Under the pieces are notes generated by a model that saw nothing but the letters and a program-made list of their open reading frames with translations, was not told where the DNA came from and searched no databases. From positions 1 through 8,184 of the forward strand of contig JBBIMP010000090.1 in NCBI GenBank assembly GCA_037444305.1: a DNA stretch of 8,184 nucleotides, written 5' to 3'. Below, piece after piece: positions 4,205 through 8,184 of this stretch. Positions within the stretch are counted from its first letter, which is position 1. Every line of letters begins with the position of its first letter. Source of the stretch: JBBIMP01 sp037444305. Its GTDB lineage: Bacteria; Acidobacteriota; UBA6911. A program made the translations under genes and the position numbers.

Positions 4205-7018
4205 ATGACCAGGCTTCGGCAAACCCTCAAAGCACTCCCGTTTCAGATCCTGATGATCGCGACGCTGGCGGCCTTTGCCGCACCGGCATTCGCCAACAGC
4301 GTCACGCTCAGCTGGGACGCCAACACCGAAGCCGACCTCGCCGGCTACAAGGTCTACTACGGCACCGCCTCCCGTACGTACGGGGCGCCCATCACGATCG
4401 GCAAAGTGACCACCCACACGCTCTCGGGGCTCCCCTCGGGCATGGTCTACTTCGCCGTCACCGCCTACAACACCGCCGGCCTGGAAAGCGGCTTCTCCAA
4501 CGAAGTATCCAAGAGCTTCGGCTCCACCCCGGCGCCGCTGGTGATCTCCAACGTCGCCAGTTCCGGCATCACGCAGACGGCCGCCACGATCACCTGGTCC
4601 ACCAGCGCAGCCGCCGATTCCCAAGTTGAGTACGGCACGACGGCGGCTTACGGCAGCCTGTCGGCGCTCGGTACGAGTTATGTCACGTCGCACTCCAGGG
4701 CGCTTAGCGGGCTCGTCGCCGGAACGACCTACCACTACCGTGTCCGCTCCCGCGACGCCGCCGGCAACGTTGCCCTGTCGGGGAACTTCACCTTCACTAC
4801 CGCCGCGGCGCCCGGCGGCACCGAAACGCTGACGATAACGAATGTCGCCATCTCCAACGGCAACACCACGGCCACCTTCACCTGGACGACCAATAGGCCG
4901 GCCGACTCGCAGGTCGAGTACGGAACGACATCCGCCCTCGGCACGCTCTCGGCGAAGAACACGACGCTCGTTACTTCGCATTCGCGCACGCTCAGCGGCC
5001 TCACCGAGGGCACGACGTATCACTACCGGGTGCGCTCGGCCGACGCTTCCGGCAGCCAGGCGGCATCGAGCGTCTTCACGTTCACGACGACCGGATCATC
5101 GGACAAAACCCCGCCGGTCATTTCCAAGGTCGCAGCTTCGGGCATCACCGCCGGCGGCGCCACCATCACCTGGACCACAAACGAGGCTGCCGATTCGCAG
5201 GTCGAATTCGGCGCGACCACGGCCTACGGCAGCTTTTCCGAGGTGGGTCCTGTCGGCTCCATCTCCCATGCCAGAACGCTGACCGGGCTCAAAGGGAATA
5301 CGACGTACAACTACCGCGTCCGCTCGCGCGACGCGGCCGGCAACCTGGGCCAGTCGGGCAATTTCACGTTCAAAACGCCTGCCGGACAGGAAGAGCCCGA
5401 GCTGTCGATTTCGAACCTGGCTGCAAGCGCCAACGTCGTGACCGCGACCATCACCTGGACCACCAACCGGCCGGCTGACTCGCGCGTGGAGTTCGGCACG
5501 ACGTTCGACCTGGGGTCGACGCCGCAGAGCTCCGCCTCGCTGACGACCAACCACTCGCAGGTGCTGAACAAGCTCAAGGCCGACACGCTCTACTACTACC
5601 GGGTGACTTCGAAGGACGCGTCGGGCAGGTCCGCGGTTTCCGACACCCTGAGCTTCCGGACGCAGGCGGCCCCGATCAACAAAATCAAGCTGTTCTCGCC
5701 CTGGATGGGGAGCAATCCCGGAAAGAGCGCCACCCTGGGCACGAGCGAACACACCGGCATCGCCGTAGCCAACCTCAGCCAGGAAGACGCCATCGTGACC
5801 TTCACCGCCTACGAACGCTCCGGATCCCTGATCCGCGGCGAGGGGATCGTCAATCCGGCGCAGAGGATGCTGGCCGCGGGGGCGCAGCTGCCGATCGTGG
5901 ACTTCGAGCTGTTCGGCGCGGGGCTGGCGGGACGCAATCCGGGCGGCTGGATCATGGTCGAAAGCACCGTCGCCGGAGTGAGCGCCTTCACGCTCATCTT
6001 CGACTCCAACCTATCGACGCTCGACGGCGCCAATGTTTCGTTCACGCCCCTCACCTCCTTCGTCTTCCCGGAAATCGAAGACCAGGGCTTCACGAATATC
6101 CACGTCACGAATCCTCACGATGTCCCGGTCACGCTGAATTTCGAGCTGATGCAGCCCGGCGGGTCGGCGAGAGCCACCGCCAGCCGGACGCTCAATCCCT
6201 ATGGCGCCATGGCCGAGGGCCTCGCCGAGCTCTTCCCCTCGACTACCCTGTCCGCCGCCGATTACCTCAAGGTCAGCTCTGCGCTGGGCGTGGTGCCGTT
6301 CCAGTTGTTCGGGAAGTCGGGCAAGTACCTGGAAGGCCTCAACGGGCAGGCCGCCGGCGCCACGAACCTATACTCGCCGCAGTACGTCGTCGGCGGGCCT
6401 TGGCGCTCGGCGCTGTCGATCGTGAACCTGGAGGGCCAGGCCGGGAACCTGACGCTGAGACTGGTAGGGGAAAACGGCGCGCAGATCGGGGCCACGCGGA
6501 CGGTGCCGATAGCGCCCTACGGCAAGCTGCACCTGACGGACCAGTCGTTCTTCGGGCCGGGGACCGGGTCGATCACGCAAGGCTACGTTCACATCACGAG
6601 CAGCGGCCCGAAGCTGGCCGGAAACGTCGTCTTCGGCGACCCGGCGAAGCAGCGGTTCGCTTCGGCGCTGCCTCTGGTGTCGGCGCTGCAGAGGGAATTC
6701 GTCTTCAGCCAGGTGGCGTCCAACGAGACCTACTTCACCGGGCTGGCGCTGCTCAATCCGGGGGCAGCGGATGCCGTGGTCACGCTGGATCTGTACAGGT
6801 CGGATGGGACGAGGGAGGCCTCGGTGACGGAGACGCTGCCGGCGAAAAGGCGGATGTCGAGGCTGGTGACGGAGTTCTTCCCGTCGCTGGCGGGGCAGAG
6901 CCGCAGTTCGGGGTACATACGGGTGACGTCCAGCCAGGGGCTGGCGAGTTTCGCGCTCTTCGGGACGCACGATCTGTCGGTGCTGTCTGCCATCCCGGCG
7001 CAGGAGATCGTCAAGTAA
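4205..7018 (+). CDS. Large secreted protein: five Fn3-like domains plus four C-terminal repeats
   Basis: A 937-residue exported protein. Residues 1-30 form a signal peptide ending AAPAFA, with cleavage likely before Asn31. Domain 1 (31-105) is a fibronectin type III domain (VTLSWDANTEADLAGYKVYY). Domains 2-5 (about 111-199, 208-296, 303-391, 398-487) are closely alike, with ADSQVEYGTT-type strands spaced 95-96 residues apart and GTTYHYRVRSRDAAGN-type strands; they resemble Fn3 modules in purple-acid-phosphatase-like and other extracellular proteins. Residues 517-933 contain four diverged repeats of about 100 residues that I cannot name. No catalytic motif, LPXTG, PEP-CTERM or type IX sorting tail is visible; the protein ends SAIPAQEIVK. 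It probably acts outside the inner membrane as an adhesive or structural surface protein, which is inference from architecture. It stands alone on its strand, diverging from the TIGR03790 operon and converging on the tRNA with only 22 nt between them. Confidence 0.92.
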   Translation: MTRLRQTLKALPFQILMIATLAAFAAPAFANSVTLSWDANTEADLAGYKVYYGTASRTYGAPITIGKVTTHTLSGLPSGMVYFAVTAYNTAGLESGFSNEVSKSFGSTPAPLVISNVASSGITQTAATITWSTSAAADSQVEYGTTAAYGSLSALGTSYVTSHSRALSGLVAGTTYHYRVRSRDAAGNVALSGNFTFTTAAAPGGTETLTITNVAISNGNTTATFTWTTNRPADSQVEYGTTSALGTLSAKNTTLVTSHSRTLSGLTEGTTYHYRVRSADASGSQAASSVFTFTTTGSSDKTPPVISKVAASGITAGGATITWTTNEAADSQVEFGATTAYGSFSEVGPVGSISHARTLTGLKGNTTYNYRVRSRDAAGNLGQSGNFTFKTPAGQEEPELSISNLAASANVVTATITWTTNRPADSRVEFGTTFDLGSTPQSSASLTTNHSQVLNKLKADTLYYYRVTSKDASGRSAVSDTLSFRTQAAPINKIKLFSPWMGSNPGKSATLGTSEHTGIAVANLSQEDAIVTFTAYERSGSLIRGEGIVNPAQRMLAAGAQLPIVDFELFGAGLAGRNPGGWIMVESTVAGVSAFTLIFDSNLSTLDGANVSFTPLTSFVFPEIEDQGFTNIHVTNPHDVPVTLNFELMQPGGSARATASRTLNPYGAMAEGLAELFPSTTLSAADYLKVSSALGVVPFQLFGKSGKYLEGLNGQAAGATNLYSPQYVVGGPWRSALSIVNLEGQAGNLTLRLVGENGAQIGATRTVPIAPYGKLHLTDQSFFGPGTGSITQGYVHITSSGPKLAGNVVFGDPAKQRFASALPLVSALQREFVFSQVASNETYFTGLALLNPGAADAVVTLDLYRSDGTREASVTETLPAKRRMSRLVTEFFPSLAGQSRSSGYIRVTSSQGLASFALFGTHDLSVLSAIPAQEIVK
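4535..5665 (+). repeat. Four tandem Fn3-like modules inside the large secreted protein
   Basis: Four coding repeats of about 288 bp cover residues 111-487. The conserved DSQVEYG-type motif recurs at residues 138, 234, 330 and 425, and HYRVRS-type strands follow about 40 residues later. Modules 2 and 4 share RVRSRDAAGN exactly; modules 3 and 5 share WTTNRPADS. This alternating similarity suggests the set grew by duplication of a two-module block. Confidence 0.85.
5753..7003 (+). repeat. Four diverged ~100-residue repeats in the C-terminal half
   Basis: Repeats start at about residues 517, 629, 735 and 845. Each opens with a strand ending in N-P or N-L (TGIAVANLS, TNIHVTNP, SALSIVNLE, TGLALLNPG), followed by an alternating VTL.L strand. 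A conserved middle strand comes next (GGWIMVES, DYLKVSS, GYVHITSS, GYIRVTSS), then an F..FG-type strand (FTLIFD, FQLFG, NVVFG, FALFG). The pattern is all-beta. I do not recognise a named family. Confidence 0.75.
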
Positions 7019-7040
7019 CAAGAGGGTTAAATAAAAAAGG

Positions 7041-7127
7041 TGGTGCCGAAGGGGGGACTCGAACCCCCACGAGCTTAAGCCCACTAGACCCTGAACCTAG
7101 CGCGTCTGCCAATTCCGCCACTTCGGC
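7041..7127 (-). tRNA. tRNA-Leu, anticodon CAG
   Basis: Reverse-strand reading gives a full class II tRNA of 87 nt with encoded CCA. The acceptor stem GCCGAAG (7127-7121) pairs with CTTCGGC (7051-7045), followed by discriminator A and CCA. The D-arm begins TGGCGGAATTGG. The anticodon stem CTAGG/TCTAG holds loop TTCAGGG with anticodon CAG at 7093-7091. A long variable arm (GGGC-TTAA-GCTC) and a T-arm GGGGG-TTCGAGT-CCCCC follow. The long variable arm and CAG anticodon specify leucine, decoding CUG. It lies 57 nt downstream of the FlgO-like gene on the same strand. The AT-rich patch TATATTAGTATATG (7149-7136) is a possible -10 of its own promoter, but no good -35 is seen. Confidence 0.97.
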
Positions 7128-7184
7128 ACGGCCCGCATATACTAATATACCGCGGCCCCGAATTCCACGCCTTCGACGAGGATT

Positions 7185-7757
7185 CTACTCCTTTTTGTTC
7201 AAAAGGCCGGCCACGTGGCGCGCGTAGGCCGAATTCGGCATTGTCCGCGCCCTGAGACGGAACTGCTCCCGCGAGAGCCCGCCGCTGAGGCCGTTGTTCG
7301 AAAGGATAAGCCAGGCAAGGTCGTTTTCGATTTGCGGCAGCGCGGCCAGAGAGCCGTTGCCGGTGATGCGTCCGCCGGTTTTGAGGGTCCGGGTGTCCAG
7401 GACGGCAAGATCCACCTTGAGGCTCGATTCCGAGCCCGACACCGAGCCGAAGACTATGTAATCGGCCCGCGCGATCTCCGCAATGTGCAGCATGCTCGCC
7501 CGGCTGAACGGCTGGTTGGCCGGGAGGTTGGATTCCTGCGCCAGGCTGAGGCGTTCCTCCCGCGGGATGGCATCTATCCCAACCCCGGACAACTGCTCGC
7601 TCAGCGAGAGCGCGATCCCTTCGCCCACCCATGAAAGACTGCCGGATTCCAGGCCGTTTTCCAGCGGGAACACGATCATGCGGGGCCGGGCGTCCTGGAG
7701 GGCAGGCAGCGGCAAATTCAATGCCCACATCAATATCGCAGCTGAGGCAAATCGCAA
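7185..7757 (-). CDS. Small secreted FlgO/TolB-N-like protein, possibly a truncated TPR-family member
   Basis: A 190-residue protein with a signal peptide (RFASAAILMWALNLPLPAL, cleaved near residue 20-22). The body resembles the alpha/beta domain of FlgO/CsgG/TolB-N-like periplasmic proteins: RMIVFPLENG (26-35), LSWVGEGIALSLSEQL (41-56), IDAIPREERL (61-70), and ADYIVFGSVSGSE (98-110) with LKVDLAVLDTRTLK after it. The exact function of such domains in this setting is unknown; CsgG-type relatives are outer-membrane or periplasmic. Longer homologues, as I recall them, continue after an AY..YV.GLL segment into TPR repeats; this protein stops at AYARHVAGLLNKKE, right at that point. The three frames downstream show no TPR sequence before the tRNA, so the short form is fixed, not a simple frameshift. 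The start is TTG at 7757, with AGGAG 8 nt upstream; an ATG inside that spacer is out of frame and hits a stop after 11 codons. Confidence 0.8.
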   Translation of the reverse strand: MRFASAAILMWALNLPLPALQDARPRMIVFPLENGLESGSLSWVGEGIALSLSEQLSGVGIDAIPREERLSLAQESNLPANQPFSRASMLHIAEIARADYIVFGSVSGSESSLKVDLAVLDTRTLKTGGRITGNGSLAALPQIENDLAWLILSNNGLSGGLSREQFRLRARTMPNSAYARHVAGLLNKKE

Positions 7758-7870
7758 GCGGCCATCTCCTGAATCTCGATTCCGAATTTGAATCTGCCTT
7801 TTTCTCCGATGGAAAGGAGGCGTCTAAATCCTCTATCGGCGGGAATCCGATCAGGATCTCATGGATGTGC
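7758..7870. other. Leader region of the FlgO-like gene, no gene seen
   Basis: Apart from the ribosome binding site, this stretch shows no coding region or RNA gene on either strand. It presumably holds the promoter of the FlgO-like gene, but I cannot pick a convincing -35/-10 pair. Confidence 0.4.
7766..7770 (-). promoter_or_regulatory. Ribosome binding site for a TTG start
   Basis: Minus-strand AGGAG lies 8 nt before TTG 7757, and the signal peptide starts at that TTG. The overlapping ATG (7765-7763) belongs to another frame that closes quickly. Confidence 0.55.
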
Positions 7871-7877
7871 GAAATCC

Positions 7878-7925
7878 AGCCCTTCAGGGGCGACACATGT
7901 GGTGCCGCCCTTACAGGGCTTTTTT
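7878..7925. repeat. Hairpin-forming intergenic repeat followed by a T tract
   Basis: AGCCCTTCAGGGGCG (7878-7892) is nearly complementary to CGCCCTTACAGGGCT (7906-7920). Six outer pairs and at least five inner pairs are perfect, with mismatches between. T6 follows directly (7920-7925), so on the plus strand it looks like an intrinsic terminator, yet no plus-strand gene ends nearby. Together with the adjacent array it is better read as a composite dispersed intergenic repeat. Confidence 0.65.
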
Positions 7926-7940
7926 CTGCTGCTGCCCAAT

Positions 7941-8184
7941 ATTCCCAGGGCTCACGCCCTGGGCTTTCCTGCCGGACCCCTTCGGGGTCCCCTCATTCCC
8001 CGGGCCTCACGCCCTGGGCTTTCCTGCCGGACCCCTTCGGGGTCCCCTCATTCCCCGGGCCTTTCCTGCCGGACCCCTTCGGGGTCCCCTCATTCCCCGG
8101 GCCTCACGCCTTGATTTTTCCTGCCCGATCCCTTCGGGGTCCCCTCATTCCCCGGGCCTCACGCCTTGATTTTTCCTGCCCGAT
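7941..8184. repeat. GC-rich tandem array, about 55-bp unit, running off the window
   Basis: Five units start at 7941, 7995, 8050, 8092 and 8147, of 54, 55, 42, 55 and at least 38 bp. Unit 3 lacks 13 bp. Units 4 and 5 share a variant (CCTTGATTTTTCCTGCCCGAT) not seen in units 1-3. Most units hold two palindromes: CCCAGGGC-TCAC-GCCCTGGG (perfect 8-bp stem in unit 1, 7944-7963) and GGACCCC-TTC-GGGGTCC (7-bp stem). Units abut without spacers, so this is not CRISPR. Open frames across it translate the repeat itself and should not be called genes. Confidence 0.9.

Noticed and set aside
6400..7227. A 275-codon plus-strand frame
   Set aside because: It lies out of frame within the Fn3 protein gene and reads straight through the tRNA, which excludes it.
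7788..8169. Plus-strand frames of 102-108 codons at the right end
   Set aside because: They translate the tandem array; the repetitive Pro/Gly product (SPGLTPWAF-type) reflects the repeat DNA, not a protein.
7941..8184. CRISPR array
   Set aside because: Units are directly adjacent and wholly similar, with no unique spacers and no cas genes nearby.

Overview
The window looks like chromosomal DNA of a GC-rich, Gram-negative-type environmental bacterium. I favour an Acidobacteriota-like genome, with moderate to low confidence. The reasons are the high GC content, a secreted protein of the TIGR03790 type fused to TPRs, a very large secreted fibronectin-III repeat protein, a FlgO/TolB-like small secreted protein, and several families of short intergenic repeats. 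No phage, transposase, integrase or CRISPR is visible.

Left half (63-3955), all on the minus strand, reads as one compact four-gene operon. In transcription order: a secreted TIGR03790-like protein with C-terminal TPRs (3955-2171, TTG start); a HicB-family small protein with no HicA (2151-1900); an S8 subtilisin-like serine protease with an intact Asp/His/Asn/Ser set but no signal peptide (1875-433); and a 122-residue protein that resembles only the N-terminal propeptide of that protease (431-63). The gaps are 19, 24 and 1 nt. The most interesting idea in the window is that the last gene is a stand-alone propeptide that inhibits or chaperones the protease encoded one base upstream.

Centre (3956-4204) is a 249-nt intergenic region from which the operon and the next gene diverge. 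It holds a GC-rich heptamer repeated at exact 10-bp steps, four copies one way and three in the inverted orientation, enough to form a long imperfect hairpin.

Right half. A 937-residue secreted protein (4205-7018, plus strand) has a signal peptide, five fibronectin type III-like domains and a C-terminal half built from four diverged ~100-residue beta-type repeats that I cannot assign to a named family. It converges on tRNA-Leu(CAG) (7127-7041, minus). Upstream of the tRNA on the same strand is a 190-residue secreted FlgO/TolB-N-like protein (7757-7185) that stops where TPRs would be expected to begin. From 7758 to the end there is no gene: about 110 nt of unremarkable sequence, then a hairpin-forming repeat and a GC-rich tandem array of about 55-bp units running off the window edge.

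How the genes work together is inference: the two divergent units both encode exported proteins, and the operon joins one of them to a protease/propeptide pair. No pathway can be named from sequence alone.
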